A stretch of DNA of 56,301 nt, taken from contig JAAYNH010000070.1 in the NCBI GenBank assembly GCA_012520945.1, forward strand, positions 1 through 56,301, given 5' to 3'. Numbering within the stretch: the stretch's first letter is position 1; every line of letters begins with the position of its first letter. The notes under the pieces are model-generated. The model did no database searches. It was not told the origin of the DNA and saw only the letters and a program-made list of their open reading frames with translations. Shown here piece after piece: positions 1-8,907 of this stretch. This DNA comes from Treponema sp. GTDB lineage: Bacteria > Spirochaetota > Spirochaetia > Treponematales > Treponemataceae. A program made the translations under genes and the position numbers.

Positions 1-393
1 ATTTTTACAACACGTGTACTTGGTTATGTTAATGCACCTGCTTTTTTTCAAAGAGTAGTGGAAAAGTCATGGAATGCAAAAGTTGATTATTCATCTTATG
101 AAAACAGATGTCGTCAAATTTCAAAAATTGTTGGAGATGCCGGTATTGAATATACAAAACCTGAAGGAGCTTTTTACTTGTGGTGCAAAGTTCCGGCAAA
201 AATAAATCAAAGTTTAAATACAATTGGTGATGATTTTGAATTTACAGAACATTTAAAAAAATATAATATTTTAGCGGCACCAGGAACAGGTTTTGGTTGC
301 AGTGGGTACTTTCGAATTGCATACTGTGTTGCTGAAAGCACAATTTTAGCTTCTGCAAATGCTTTTAAACAAGCTATGAAAAGTTGGAAATAA
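1..393 (+). CDS. PLP-dependent aminotransferase (class I/II), C-terminal part
   Basis: The reading frame is open from the first base, so this is the 3' end of a gene that starts before the window. The visible 130 residues match the small domain of aspartate-aminotransferase-like fold I enzymes. They include an aromatic-rich GAFYLW strand near residue 60 and the late FRIAYC segment, whose arginine normally binds the substrate alpha-carboxylate. The catalytic lysine lies upstream and cannot be seen. Family membership is clear, but the substrate (aspartate, alanine or an aromatic amino acid) cannot be decided from this fragment. It ends 42 bases before glgA. Confidence 0.85.
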   Translation: MFTTRVLGYVNAPAFFQRVVEKSWNAKVDYSSYENRCRQISKIVGDAGIEYTKPEGAFYLWCKVPAKINQSLNTIGDDFEFTEHLKKYNILAAPGTGFGCSGYFRIAYCVAESTILASANAFKQAMKSWK

Positions 394-435
394 TGATTTT
401 TAGTTTATGTTATAAATAAATTTTATGGAGGGAAA

Positions 436-1911
436 ATGAAAATATTGATGATAAGTGCTGAAGTGGTTCCTTTTGCAAAAACGGGCGGTTTGGCAGATGC
501 AGTTTCTGCACTTTCTATTGCTTTAGAAAAAGCTGGTCATGATGTAAAGATTATTATGCCCAGATATTATAAAATTGACCGTAAAAAGCTTACAAAATTA
601 GATGGGCCTCTTGGCATTCCTTTTAATTATAATGAAACATGGAGTGCTGTTTATACAACTACATTACCTGGAAGTAATTCTTTACCTGTATATTTCATTG
701 ATCACGAACAAAGTTTTGGTCGTGAAGGAGTATACGGAAATCCACTAGAACCTGATTTTCATGATAATGTAAGTCGTTTTTCCATTTTGTGTAATAGTGC
801 TTTTCAACTATGTCACAAACTTAATTGGTATCCTGAAATAATACATTCACATGATTGGTCAGCATCTCTTGCAAATGTGTTATTAAAATTCAATCAAAGA
901 TGGAAGCCTGAATTTGCTCATACTGCTAGCATTTTAACAATTCATAATTTAGGTTATCAAGGAAATTATGATAAGATTAATTATCCTAAAACAGGTCTTG
1001 ATTGGATAAATTATCATACCTCCGGTTTTGAAGATTATGGCAGAATGAATTTTTTAAAAGCAGGTTTAATTTCAAGCGATATCCTAACAACTGTTTCTCC
1101 GACATATGCTGAAGAAATACAAACATTTGAAGGAGGCTTTGGTTTAGATGGAATTTTACGTTACAGAAATAAAAGACTTTTTGGTATTTTAAACGGTGTT
1201 GATACTGAATATTGGAATCCGGAAAAAGATAAACGTATTAAACAAAATTATACAGTAAAGAGTATTAATAAAAAAATGATAAATAAAAAGTTCTTGCAAG
1301 AAAAAATGGGTCTGGAAGTAAATGAAAACATTCCTGTAATTGGAATTATAACTAGACTTGTTGCACAAAAAGGTATTGCAGAACTTTTTGCACCAACATA
1401 TGGTAGTGCATATAATATATGTGCAAGTATGAATGTACAAATGGTTGTCTTAGGCTCCGGTGAAACTTGGTGTGAAGATGAAATACGAAATCTTCAAGCC
1501 AAACTACCAAACTTCCGTGCATATATTGGATATGATGAAGATTTAAGTCATCAAATTGAAGCCGGCAGTGATTTTTTTCTTATGCCATCAAAGTACGAGC
1601 CATGTGGACTTAATCAAATGTATTCTCTTTTATACGGAACATTACCAATTGTTAGGCGAACAGGTGGCTTGGCAGATACTGTCCAACAATATTGTGAAAA
1701 AACGGGTGAGGGGACAGGCTTTTTATTTGACAACCTTACTCCACAATCTATTTATGATACAGTAGGTTGGGCGGTATATGCTTGGTATAACAAACGTGAA
1801 CATATTGAACAAATGAAGATACGTGGTATGAAAAAAGATTTTACGTGGGATAAGTCTGCGAAAGAATATAAAGATGTATACAAATTTGCACTAAAAAATA
1901 TATGTTATTAA
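436..1911 (+). CDS. glgA: Glycogen synthase (ADP-glucose), GT5
   Basis: Transfers glucose from ADP-glucose to the non-reducing end of an alpha-1,4-glucan. At 491 residues it has the normal bacterial GlgA length. The N-terminal KTGGLADA motif (residues 15-22) binds ADP-glucose and is intact. The C-terminal GT-B half carries the EPCGLNQMYSL and GTLPIVRRTGGL segments typical of GT5. A good Shine-Dalgarno (GGAGG) lies 5 bases before the ATG. A perfect hairpin terminator follows at 1941-1981. A second, less canonical GT5 protein sits at 43873-45426, so this one is the better candidate for the real glycogen synthase. Confidence 0.95.
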   Translation: MKILMISAEVVPFAKTGGLADAVSALSIALEKAGHDVKIIMPRYYKIDRKKLTKLDGPLGIPFNYNETWSAVYTTTLPGSNSLPVYFIDHEQSFGREGVYGNPLEPDFHDNVSRFSILCNSAFQLCHKLNWYPEIIHSHDWSASLANVLLKFNQRWKPEFAHTASILTIHNLGYQGNYDKINYPKTGLDWINYHTSGFEDYGRMNFLKAGLISSDILTTVSPTYAEEIQTFEGGFGLDGILRYRNKRLFGILNGVDTEYWNPEKDKRIKQNYTVKSINKKMINKKFLQEKMGLEVNENIPVIGIITRLVAQKGIAELFAPTYGSAYNICASMNVQMVVLGSGETWCEDEIRNLQAKLPNFRAYIGYDEDLSHQIEAGSDFFLMPSKYEPCGLNQMYSLLYGTLPIVRRTGGLADTVQQYCEKTGEGTGFLFDNLTPQSIYDTVGWAVYAWYNKREHIEQMKIRGMKKDFTWDKSAKEYKDVYKFALKNICY

Positions 1912-1940
1912 ATTTTTACTTTATTAATCATTAAACAAAA

Positions 1941-1981
1941 AAAAATCCGTTGACTAATAAATTATAAGCCAACGGATTTTT
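1941..1981. terminator. Bidirectional intrinsic terminator between glgA and the P83/100 gene
   Basis: A perfect 12-bp inverted repeat (1941-1952 with 1970-1981, AAAAATCCGTTG / CAACGGATTTTT) has A-rich and T-rich flanks, so it yields a U-tract in both directions. It lies between convergent glgA (+) and the 2013-3653 gene (-). Confidence 0.85.
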
Positions 1982-2012
1982 AGTTATAAAAACTAACTTT
2001 GCATGATGGGAT

Positions 2013-3653
2013 TTATTTAGCATCAACAGTATTGTCAACTGTGATTGACTTTAAGTCAGATTTATTCAAAATAATAATCATACCGTTATATTTTGTAACA
2101 GAAACTGTATTATCATTAATTAAAATAGGAGTTTGTTGCAAAACAACTTCATTTGTTTTAGCTAAAAGTTTCATATCTTTATTATATTTTCCAACAACCC
2201 AATTTGTATTATCTTTAATAATACAATAGTAAAGACCTGCATCTTCAACTAAAACCGATAAAGGAGAAACAATTTCTTCACTTTCAATTTGTATTTCCAT
2301 GTTATTTTGATCCAGTGATACTAATTTAATTGCTTGATTTGAATTAGGATCTACAATTGTTTTTCCGGCAATTGCTACAAAGGAATTTCCTGTATTATAA
2401 ACTGTTCTGTTACGAATTACAGTTACAGGAGATGTTTTAACAATATCACCGTTATCCGCATTTATTTTTACTAATGTTGAAAGAATTTCGGCCATATCTG
2501 TAATGCCACTGTTAAGTTTCAAGCCATATGCGGTTTTCATGCTTTCGGATTTTTTTGCATCTGCTAAATTTTGTTGTTGGTCTTTTGCAATCTCCGTTCT
2601 TTCCGTTTGTGCTTCTAAACGTTTTTTATCAGATTCCGCTTGTTCTTCTGTGGCTTTTTTTGTTAACTCATCTGCTTTTTCAGTCTTTTCTTTTGCTACA
2701 GTTTTAGATTCCTCAGCCTTTTTTTCAGCTTCTTGTGCTGTTTTTTCAGCATCTTTAGCTTTTTGTTGTGCAGCTATATCATCAGGATTTTCTTGGGCAA
2801 CTTTTTTAGCTTCCTCAGCTTCTTTTCTTGCAACTTGTTGCTTTTGTGTATCTTCTTGAGCTTTTTTAGATGCTTCATCAGCTTCTTTTTTAGCTGTTGT
2901 TGCGGCTTTTTGTGCATCTTGAGCTTTTTTATTAGCAATATCGGCTTCACGTTCCTTAATATCTACCATTTCTTTGCGAGTATCAACGCTACGATCTTCT
3001 TCTTCACGCATATTATCTATAACTTTTTTGTCAGAAATAACACTCGTGTCTATTGTACCAAGTCCGGCACCCGGATCTGAAATAGGAATCACTATTTGAG
3101 TTTTACCGGGCCAGTCTTGATAATTTGTTGAAAGGCCAACAATATCTTTTTTCAAATGTTTTGTAACAATTTCTTTATATCTTTTATTAAATGTTTCAAT
3201 ATTTCCACGATAAACGGCATTATAAACGGTAACATAAGTTGCAATTGTATTTGCATCTGCTTCAGAATAATCCCATGCAGTTTCCAAATATGCACTAATA
3301 ATGCGACGTAAATTCACAATATGATCAACTCCTGCATTTGGAGTAAGCACAAGAATATCAGCATTCAAACCTTCTTTTGTTGTAGGATCAATAGCACGAA
3401 TTACCGTGTATTTTCCATCCGTTGTTTCACCTTGTATTTTGCCTTTATTACGTCTTGCGGCACTGTGACCGATATTTTTAATTTCCTCAATTGTATTGAT
3501 AATTTTATGTGGACCGGTATAGTTAATAAAAACGATAGGGTCTTTACCTACGGATTTTATTTCCTGTTCATCAACTTCAACAGCAAAAGTATTAACAACA
3601 AAAAACAAAAGTATAATGCAAGCAAGTAATAATAAACGGGTAATTTTTTTCAT
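2013..3653 (-). CDS. P83/100 family exported protein
   Basis: The N-terminus is a signal peptide (KK, a long hydrophobic run, cleavage near TFA, residue ~24). Residues 40-190 resemble the N-terminal domain of the Borrelia P83/100 antigen: FINYTGP, LRRIISAYL, TVYNAVYRGN and WPGKTQIVIPI have clear counterparts there. Residues ~210-365 form a Lys/Glu/Ala-rich heptad-like coiled coil (repeated KKA/EA units). The remainder is a beta-rich C-terminal domain. It is 546 residues, shorter than the Borrelia protein because of the coil. Shine-Dalgarno GGAGG is at 3658-3662. Role unknown; an envelope-associated structural protein is the usual inference. Confidence 0.85.
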   Translation of the reverse strand: MKKITRLLLLACIILLFFVVNTFAVEVDEQEIKSVGKDPIVFINYTGPHKIINTIEEIKNIGHSAARRNKGKIQGETTDGKYTVIRAIDPTTKEGLNADILVLTPNAGVDHIVNLRRIISAYLETAWDYSEADANTIATYVTVYNAVYRGNIETFNKRYKEIVTKHLKKDIVGLSTNYQDWPGKTQIVIPISDPGAGLGTIDTSVISDKKVIDNMREEEDRSVDTRKEMVDIKEREADIANKKAQDAQKAATTAKKEADEASKKAQEDTQKQQVARKEAEEAKKVAQENPDDIAAQQKAKDAEKTAQEAEKKAEESKTVAKEKTEKADELTKKATEEQAESDKKRLEAQTERTEIAKDQQQNLADAKKSESMKTAYGLKLNSGITDMAEILSTLVKINADNGDIVKTSPVTVIRNRTVYNTGNSFVAIAGKTIVDPNSNQAIKLVSLDQNNMEIQIESEEIVSPLSVLVEDAGLYYCIIKDNTNWVVGKYNKDMKLLAKTNEVVLQQTPILINDNTVSVTKYNGMIIILNKSDLKSITVDNTVDAK

Positions 3654-3693
3654 GTTTCCTCCAAAGACATAATTATCGAATTATATCAATTTA

Positions 3694-3722
3694 ATTATAA
3701 CAGATTTATATTTGTAACGCAA
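3694..3722 (-). promoter_or_regulatory. Sigma-70 promoter for the P83/100 gene
   Basis: The minus strand reads TTGCGT (3722-3717), a 17-base spacer, then TATAAT (3699-3694). The -35 box overlaps the last codons of the upstream gene. The predicted start near 3687 gives a leader of about 30 bases that contains the GGAGG ribosome site. Confidence 0.65.
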
Positions 3723-5421
3723 TCAATTTTTTTAAGGTTTTTTGGGCATAATCTTTAATATTTGAATCAAAATATCGAGAATTAAGCCTGGAAAGAATTG
3801 ATTTTCCTTTTGAAAAAATTGCAGGCTTTCCCATAACTTTACAAATACTAAAAACCGCATCACAAAGAGGTATTAAATTTTGTCTATTATATCTTGCTTT
3901 TCTTTGAACTATTTCATCAAGTGCAGTTAATATTGTTCCATCATAATCGAAACCATGTTTTTCAATTGATTTGAGTGCTGTCAAAATTAATGTTACATCT
4001 GTTTCTTGACGTAAAATTTGGGCAAACATATATGAAAAATTTGTACATCCGGTTTCGCCTAAGAGTTCAATAATTGAGTTACGATAATCAATAGGGAAGT
4101 CATTTTCTAAAGTATATCGCTCTTTTATATCTTTAATATAATATGAAGAAAGTTCTTGAATTTTTGCATTTATTACAGTTATATAGTCTGTTTCTGCACT
4201 ACCAAAGTTACCGATTTTATATAAATTAATTAATTCAAAAGTTTCATATGCATATATATTTTTACCAAGCCAGTTTTTTGAATAATTGCGTGGTGTTTTT
4301 ATAACAGATTTAGTATTTTTTGTATAATAATTTCGTAATGAAAAAGATGAAACAATCCAATTTTCATTAAATTCCAGTATGTTACCCCAAGGTGTGTATG
4401 CATAAAAATTTTTTTCATTTAAGTTTGATTGAAAATCTAAAGTGCCATTAAATTTTAATGAAGCAATAGATTTTTTTCCGACAAAAGTTACAGTATTTGA
4501 AGATATTATTGTAGTTAATTTTTCGTCTTTAATTAAATTAAAATCTTCAATATAATATTTCCATAAAATATTTTCCGGTTTTTCAATACCTAAATTAAAT
4601 GATACACAAACACAATTATTCATTAATACAAATGCATTTGTATTATCAACTGCAAAAACAATCGGTATACCTAAATTTAATTGCATTGTCCATAGCGAAA
4701 CAGCCGTATCATTTTTTACCGAGCATAAACCCATGTTGCCATTTAAAAAGCCAAGCAAAACACCAAAATTTGTTTCAAGAGCACAGTTAACAATTCCGGT
4801 AAAAATAATTTCTTCCATTATTTTTCCATAAGGAGAAATTCGTAAGGCAGTAGAACAGTTATTTACTTTTTTTTCCATAAAGAAAAGTAAACTGCCGTCA
4901 GGTAACTCTTGTAAAGGAATATTTGATGAATCATCAGTAAAAATAGTAAAACGCGTTTTTCCATTTAAACCATAACAAGATAAAGAATTTTTACCTGTAA
5001 TAAAAACTCTACCATCACGACCACATTTTGGAGCAGTTGTAACAATTTCCGGTGTTTCAATTTTCCAAAGCAAAAAACCGTTAGGATTTAAAAAATTCAA
5101 TTGATTTTCATCAGAAATAAAATAAACAAAATCATCTTTTGTAACACTAATATGTTTAGATGGATTACCGCGAAAAGATTTTTGCCAATAAATTTTTCCG
5201 TCTCCCGTTATGCTTGCAATGGAGCGTCCATCTAAAACAACACAAAAACCATAACTTGAATAAACAGGTTCACCTATTACCGAACCACCAAGAACAGTTT
5301 GCCATTTCGGTTCAAGTTCATCTAAATTAATAAAATTATTTTCAATTTCAGCAAAAAGCAAAAAATTAACAAGCAAAAATATAGAAATAAATAATTTATT
5401 TTTTTTATAATAATAATTCAA
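3706..5421 (-). CDS. Exported PQQ/beta-propeller-like protein with helical C-terminal domain
   Basis: A hypothetical protein of 571 residues. Residues 1-23 are a signal peptide. Residues ~35-350 hold repeated four-strand units with phrases such as GDGKIYWQKSF, NGFLLWKIETP and GLNGKTRFTIF, the look of PQQ-type or WD-type propeller repeats. Residues ~395-571 are helical with ALKSIEKHG and ALDEIV repeats suggestive of HEAT/armadillo units. The start is a TTG at 5421 behind AAGGAAG; there is no early ATG, and only this start keeps the signal peptide whole. It probably acts outside the cytoplasm as a scaffold. No catalytic motif was seen. Confidence 0.65.
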   Translation of the reverse strand: MNYYYKKNKLFISIFLLVNFLLFAEIENNFINLDELEPKWQTVLGGSVIGEPVYSSYGFCVVLDGRSIASITGDGKIYWQKSFRGNPSKHISVTKDDFVYFISDENQLNFLNPNGFLLWKIETPEIVTTAPKCGRDGRVFITGKNSLSCYGLNGKTRFTIFTDDSSNIPLQELPDGSLLFFMEKKVNNCSTALRISPYGKIMEEIIFTGIVNCALETNFGVLLGFLNGNMGLCSVKNDTAVSLWTMQLNLGIPIVFAVDNTNAFVLMNNCVCVSFNLGIEKPENILWKYYIEDFNLIKDEKLTTIISSNTVTFVGKKSIASLKFNGTLDFQSNLNEKNFYAYTPWGNILEFNENWIVSSFSLRNYYTKNTKSVIKTPRNYSKNWLGKNIYAYETFELINLYKIGNFGSAETDYITVINAKIQELSSYYIKDIKERYTLENDFPIDYRNSIIELLGETGCTNFSYMFAQILRQETDVTLILTALKSIEKHGFDYDGTILTALDEIVQRKARYNRQNLIPLCDAVFSICKVMGKPAIFSKGKSILSRLNSRYFDSNIKDYAQKTLKKLIALQI

Positions 5422-5528
5422 AATTAAAATCTTCCTTATATTTAATTATGGAGGTAAACTTTAATTTTTATTATAAAATAATGGAGACAAATTTTCTACA
5501 TATATTTTCTGTATGTATAATTTATTAT

Positions 5529-5888
5529 TTATTTACCACATTCATCATGATGGCGATGTTCATGACAAATAGAACCTGTCGATTTTAATTTTCCTTGTAA
5601 ATATGCTTCAACTGCATCTTTGGATTTGCTTTTTGCCCCAACTACAACTTCTACATTTCTATTATTAAAAATATCAATTGCTCCGCCACCCATTCCTCCA
5701 CTAATTATAACATTTACACCTAAATCAGCAAGAAAATTTGGCAAAAAGCCGGGTTTATGTCCGGGATTTGCAATTGTTTCACTGTCAACTATTTTATTAT
5801 TTTCAGTATTAAAAATCATAAAATTTTTACAATGTCCAAAATGTTCTGCAACCATTTCATTATCAGTTGCTACAGCAATTTTCATCAT
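5529..5888 (-). CDS. NifX/NifB-type cluster-binding protein (ORP-like) with His/Cys tail
   Basis: 119 residues of the dinitrogenase iron-molybdenum cofactor family fold (KIAVATDN start, FGHCKNFMIF, SGGMGGGAIDIF, a KDAVEAYLQGKL end). The family includes NifX, NifY and the Mo-Cu 'orange protein' of Desulfovibrio. The last 14 residues are rich in His and Cys (C, HEHRHH, C), a plausible extra metal site. It is the last gene of the 8717-to-5529 operon, has a perfect AGGAGG ribosome site, and follows two MinD-type ATPases with Fe-S domains. No nif structural genes are visible, so nitrogen fixation is not implied. Confidence 0.85.
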   Translation of the reverse strand: MMKIAVATDNEMVAEHFGHCKNFMIFNTENNKIVDSETIANPGHKPGFLPNFLADLGVNVIISGGMGGGAIDIFNNRNVEVVVGAKSKSKDAVEAYLQGKLKSTGSICHEHRHHDECGK

Positions 5889-5916
5889 TTTATTATCCTC
5901 CTAATAATGATGTTTA

Positions 5917-6783
5917 TTATTCAAAAAAATATTTTATTGTTTGCTCATAAATTTCTTTAACTTTAATTCCTGCAGGACATTTAATATCAACAATGGTTTG
6001 ACCACTATTAATTGCTTTTACTGCTAGGGAGTCGAAAGGAATTTCACCAACAAACTTTATATTGTTTTTTTGACAATATTCTTTAATTTTATATGAATTA
6101 TTTTTATTTATATCATATTTATTAATACATACAGCAATTCTTATTCCAAATTTTACTGAAGTATTTATAATTCTTTCCATATCATTTATTCCGGATATTG
6201 TTGGTTCAGCTACTATTAAAACCATATCGACACCGTTTAACGATGCAATAACAGGACAACCGATTCCCGGCGATCCGTCAATTATAGAAAATTTCGTGTC
6301 AACAGTAACTGTTTTTAATTGCTTTTTTACTTCAGTTACAAGTAATCCCGATGTACCACTGCCCATTTTTAACTGAGCAGTTGAAAAAACTTTTTTATTG
6401 TCGTCGTTATATAAATTTAATTCTCCGTCAATATTCGGTTTCATTTTAATTGCATTTACAGGGCAAACATATTCACAAACACTGCAACCTTCACATGCAT
6501 AAAGGTTTATTTTATAACCATTATCTATTGATATGGCATCAAAACGACAGTTTTTTCTACATTGATCACAATGAATACATATATGTTGATTTATTACTGC
6601 TTTGTGTAAACCATAATAGTCCGTTTTTTTAGGTTCAATATTCCAGTTAGTTACTAAATGTAAATTAGGTGCATCAACATCACAATCTGCATATGATTTA
6701 GTTTCTGAAAGTTTTATAAATGCACCGGCGATTGTTGTTTTTCCAGTACCGCCTTTACCACTAAGAATTAATAACTGTTTCAT
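5917..6783 (-). CDS. MinD/Mrp-type P-loop ATPase with inserted 2[4Fe-4S] ferredoxin domain (copy 1)
   Basis: 288 residues. A deviant Walker A GKGGTGKTT is at residues 10-18. A ferredoxin insert at about 65-115 carries two CxxCxxCxxxC sets (CIHCDQCRKNC and CEGCSVCEYVC), and the switch/Walker B region includes IIDGSPGIGCPVIASL. Such ATPases occur in pairs beside NifX-like proteins in anaerobes and in the Desulfovibrio ORP complex. They are inferred to move or insert metal clusters in the cytoplasm. Its ATG overlaps the stop of the paralogous gene upstream by 4 bases, so the two are coupled. Confidence 0.9.
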   Translation of the reverse strand: MKQLLILSGKGGTGKTTIAGAFIKLSETKSYADCDVDAPNLHLVTNWNIEPKKTDYYGLHKAVINQHICIHCDQCRKNCRFDAISIDNGYKINLYACEGCSVCEYVCPVNAIKMKPNIDGELNLYNDDNKKVFSTAQLKMGSGTSGLLVTEVKKQLKTVTVDTKFSIIDGSPGIGCPVIASLNGVDMVLIVAEPTISGINDMERIINTSVKFGIRIAVCINKYDINKNNSYKIKEYCQKNNIKFVGEIPFDSLAVKAINSGQTIVDIKCPAGIKVKEIYEQTIKYFFE

Positions 6784-7622
6784 TTTTTCACCTCATTTAT
6801 TAGCGAATTAAGAAGTGATAAAAATATTTCTTTGTATTTTTTATTTTTATTTACTGCAATTTCTGCATTTGAATTTATTATTCCAAGTTCATTATCAAAT
6901 GGAATTTGGGCTAATATCCGTATATTATTATCAATACAAAACTTTTCAGCCGGATTTTCCTGTTTTAAGCATTTATTTAGAACAACACCAAAAGGCTTAT
7001 TAAATAATTTAACTAAATTATTTACCATATTTAAATTGTGAACACCAAATATTGTTGGTTCTGCAACAAGAATACAGTAATCTGCTTCTTTAATGCTTTC
7101 CATTACAATACACGAACTTCCCGGTGGACAATCAATAATTGTAAGTTCATTTTTTTGTAAATTTTCTTCACTTAATAAGTTTTTAATTATGGGTATACCG
7201 GACGGTTCTCCAATATTTAGCATTCCTGAAAATATAGAAATATTATTTGAAATTCCTTTATTTATTTTACCAATAGTTCTATCTTTTTCAGTTAAAGCTT
7301 TTTGAGGACAAACTAATACACAACCGCCACATGAATGACAAATCTCATCAAAAATAATTAATTTATTACCAATATAGGCAAGGGCATTATATTTACAAAA
7401 ATCAACACATTTTCTGCAACCGTTACATAATTCTTTATCAATTTTTGGAACTTTTACATTAACATTTTCTTCCTGAAAAATTTTTGGTTTAAAAAATAGA
7501 TGTCCATTCGGTTCTTCAACATCACAATCTAAATATGTTGCCTTTTCAGCTACAGAAGATAAATTTACAGCAATAAATGTTTTCCCTGTGCCTCCTTTGC
7601 CACTAAGAACTGCTATTTTCAT
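6780..7622 (-). CDS. MinD/Mrp-type P-loop ATPase with inserted 2[4Fe-4S] ferredoxin domain (copy 2)
   Basis: 280 residues from the ATG at 7622. That start is chosen because it puts KIAVLSGKGGTGKT at the N-terminus and lies one base after the stop of the upstream NifX-like gene; a longer frame to 7700 would run into that gene. The ferredoxin insert has CNGCRKCVDFC and CHSCGGCVLVC. IIDCPPGSSC resembles the Walker B/switch region of Mrp proteins. It is a paralogue of the 5917-6783 product, and the pair probably acts as a heterodimer on Fe-S or mixed-metal clusters. Confidence 0.9.
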   Translation of the reverse strand: MKIAVLSGKGGTGKTFIAVNLSSVAEKATYLDCDVEEPNGHLFFKPKIFQEENVNVKVPKIDKELCNGCRKCVDFCKYNALAYIGNKLIIFDEICHSCGGCVLVCPQKALTEKDRTIGKINKGISNNISIFSGMLNIGEPSGIPIIKNLLSEENLQKNELTIIDCPPGSSCIVMESIKEADYCILVAEPTIFGVHNLNMVNNLVKLFNKPFGVVLNKCLKQENPAEKFCIDNNIRILAQIPFDNELGIINSNAEIAVNKNKKYKEIFLSLLNSLINEVKK

Positions 7623-7623
7623 A

Positions 7624-7992
7624 TTAATTTTGTCCATAATTGTGAAAGCCTGCGTGAATTTCTGTAAGCAACGATAACTTTCCATTAATAAAAAAATCAA
7701 TATTATCTTTTACATTTCCCGGTTCTGTTCTATAAATTTTAATTTCTGTCGTCTTAAGTACATTAGCTGAATTTTCTCCTAAGCGTGGAGTAAGTAAAAC
7801 ACTTATATTACTATCAACAATTAATTGAGCGGCCTTAACACCTGCTCCTCCTGTAGATGAAGAAGCATTATTTTCTATGAAAATACTTTCTTTAGTATCT
7901 ATATCATAGATAAGAAAATAAGGGCTTCGTCCAAAAGAAACACAAACATTTGAATCTAATTTTTTTTCATCAACCGGTATTGCAATTTTCAT
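7624..7992 (-). CDS. NifX/NifB-type cluster-binding protein (ORP-like)
   Basis: 122 residues of the same family as the 5529-5888 product: KIAIPVDEK start, SFGRSPYFLIYD, ASSSTGGAGVKAAQLI, then KDNIDFFINGKLSL. The glycine-rich loop is STGGAG rather than SGGMGGG, and the His/Cys tail is absent, so the two copies are diverged and probably not interchangeable. An AGGAT-type ribosome site precedes the ATG. It is third in the operon, directly ahead of the two Fe-S ATPases. Confidence 0.85.
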   Translation of the reverse strand: MKIAIPVDEKKLDSNVCVSFGRSPYFLIYDIDTKESIFIENNASSSTGGAGVKAAQLIVDSNISVLLTPRLGENSANVLKTTEIKIYRTEPGNVKDNIDFFINGKLSLLTEIHAGFHNYGQN

Positions 7993-8019
7993 AATTATCC
8001 TCCAAAAAATTTTGTTTAA

Positions 8020-8394
8020 TTATTCTTGAGTAAAATCAAATTTACGTCCACGTCTATAATTTTTGCGGCAACCACGTCCACAATCTTTACCTGTTGTACC
8101 TTCACAAAGTTTATATTCTCCACCGTTAATTAAAAGAATTTTTCCATTGACTAATGAATCAGCTAATTTTTTTCTAGCTTCATTATATATTCCCTGAACT
8201 GTACTTCGAGCAACATTCATTTGCTTAGCACATTCTTCTTGATTAAAATTTTCCAAGTCAATAAGTCTAATCGTTTCATATTCATCTACGGTCATTAATA
8301 TTGAATTGTTTTCATCTAAAGACAAATCTAATGGTCCATATTTATTATTTTCCGGCAAACAACAAACTTTTCTCCATTTCATGGGTCTCGCCAT
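8020..8394 (-). CDS. DUF134 (UPF0251) helix-turn-helix protein
   Basis: 124 residues from the ATG at 8394, which is preceded by a perfect GGAGG and gives the canonical [11 protein letters not shown] start. A helix-turn-helix lies at about 55-80 ([21 protein letters not shown]). The Cys-containing C-terminus (CEG, DCGRGC) and the N-terminal CC suggest an Fe-S or metal sensor. Family members are annotated as predicted DNA-binding proteins and often sit beside NifX-like and MinD-like genes. It is the likely regulator of its own operon, with a candidate operator at 8822-8835. Confidence 0.88.
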   Translation of the reverse strand: MARPMKWRKVCCLPENNKYGPLDLSLDENNSILMTVDEYETIRLIDLENFNQEECAKQMNVARSTVQGIYNEARKKLADSLVNGKILLINGGEYKLCEGTTGKDCGRGCRKNYRRGRKFDFTQE

Positions 8395-8462
8395 AAAAAT
8401 CCTCCATATAAAACAGCTCAGGTGAGGGGATAACAAAATATTTATGTTATCCCGGATGTAAA

Positions 8463-8717
8463 TTATAAATCTTCCAACTGTTTATTAATACTTTCTAGAT
8501 GTTCTTGTAACATATGTTTTTTTTCTTGAAGAATATCTTTTTGTGTTTTTGAAGATGATATTTCACCGTTTCTCCAATAACCGCGTCTAAAACCTCTTCT
8601 GCAACCAAAATTAAATTCTGTTTTTTGATTTGTTTTATCATCAGTTGAACATTTTCCAAAACCTCTACCTGTCATTGCACCTAGTCCATTTGGACCTTTT
8701 CCGTCTCTGTTTGGCAT
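8463..8717 (-). CDS. Small DUF5320-like protein
   Basis: 84 residues from the ATG at 8717, which follows TTGGAGG. The start [19 protein letters not shown] is the signature of the small DUF5320 proteins. The middle ([14 protein letters not shown]) is Gly/Arg-rich, and the last 30 residues form a heptad helix ([22 protein letters not shown]) likely to oligomerise. This is the first gene of the NifX/MinD/DUF134 operon. The function of the family is unknown; its constant company with ORP-type genes is the only clue. Confidence 0.8.
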   Translation of the reverse strand: MPNRDGKGPNGLGAMTGRGFGKCSTDDKTNQKTEFNFGCRRGFRRGYWRNGEISSSKTQKDILQEKKHMLQEHLESINKQLEDL

Positions 8718-8740
8718 TTTAACCTCCAAAAAATATACTA

Positions 8741-8758
8741 GTTTGCAAAAAAGCAAAC
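8741..8758. promoter_or_regulatory. Inverted repeat in the operon leader
   Basis: GTTTGC-A6-GCAAAC (6-bp arms, 6-base spacer) lies in the predicted 5' leader, about 24 bases before the first ATG of the ORP-like operon. It could be a DNA operator or an RNA hairpin; nothing in the sequence decides between them. Confidence 0.4.
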
Positions 8759-8806
8759 AGTAAAAAAATAATTTATAAAACGTTTATAGCATATGCCATT
8801 AACTTA

Positions 8807-8835
8807 AGTATAATCATATTTTTGACATATGTCAA
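8807..8835 (-). promoter_or_regulatory. Sigma-70 promoter of the ORP-like operon, -35 embedded in a 14-bp palindrome
   Basis: The minus strand reads TTGACA (8835-8830), 17 bases, TATACT (8812-8807). The -35 box is one half of a perfect palindrome, TTGACATATGTCAA (8822-8835), so a dimeric protein bound there would block or replace RNA polymerase contact. The neighbouring DUF134 protein is the obvious candidate. Confidence 0.65.
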
Positions 8836-8907
8836 TAACTATTTTTTTTATTACAATAATTAAAAATATTATATCATTATTTTTAAAAATCATATATTAT
8901 ATGATAT

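Noticed and set aside
2503-2859. 118-residue plus-strand frame opposite the P83/100 coiled coil
   Set aside because: Ser/Phe/Ala-rich antisense shadow of the Lys/Glu/Ala repeats, with no ribosome site; the minus-strand protein has clear family motifs.
5497-5517. Possible terminator after the ORP-like operon (TACATA...TATGTA)
   Set aside because: Only a 6-bp A/T stem with a 9-base loop; too weak to call.
5529-7992. Nitrogen-fixation genes
   Set aside because: The NifX-like family is wider than nitrogenase maturation; no nifH, nifD, nifK or nifB is present in the window.
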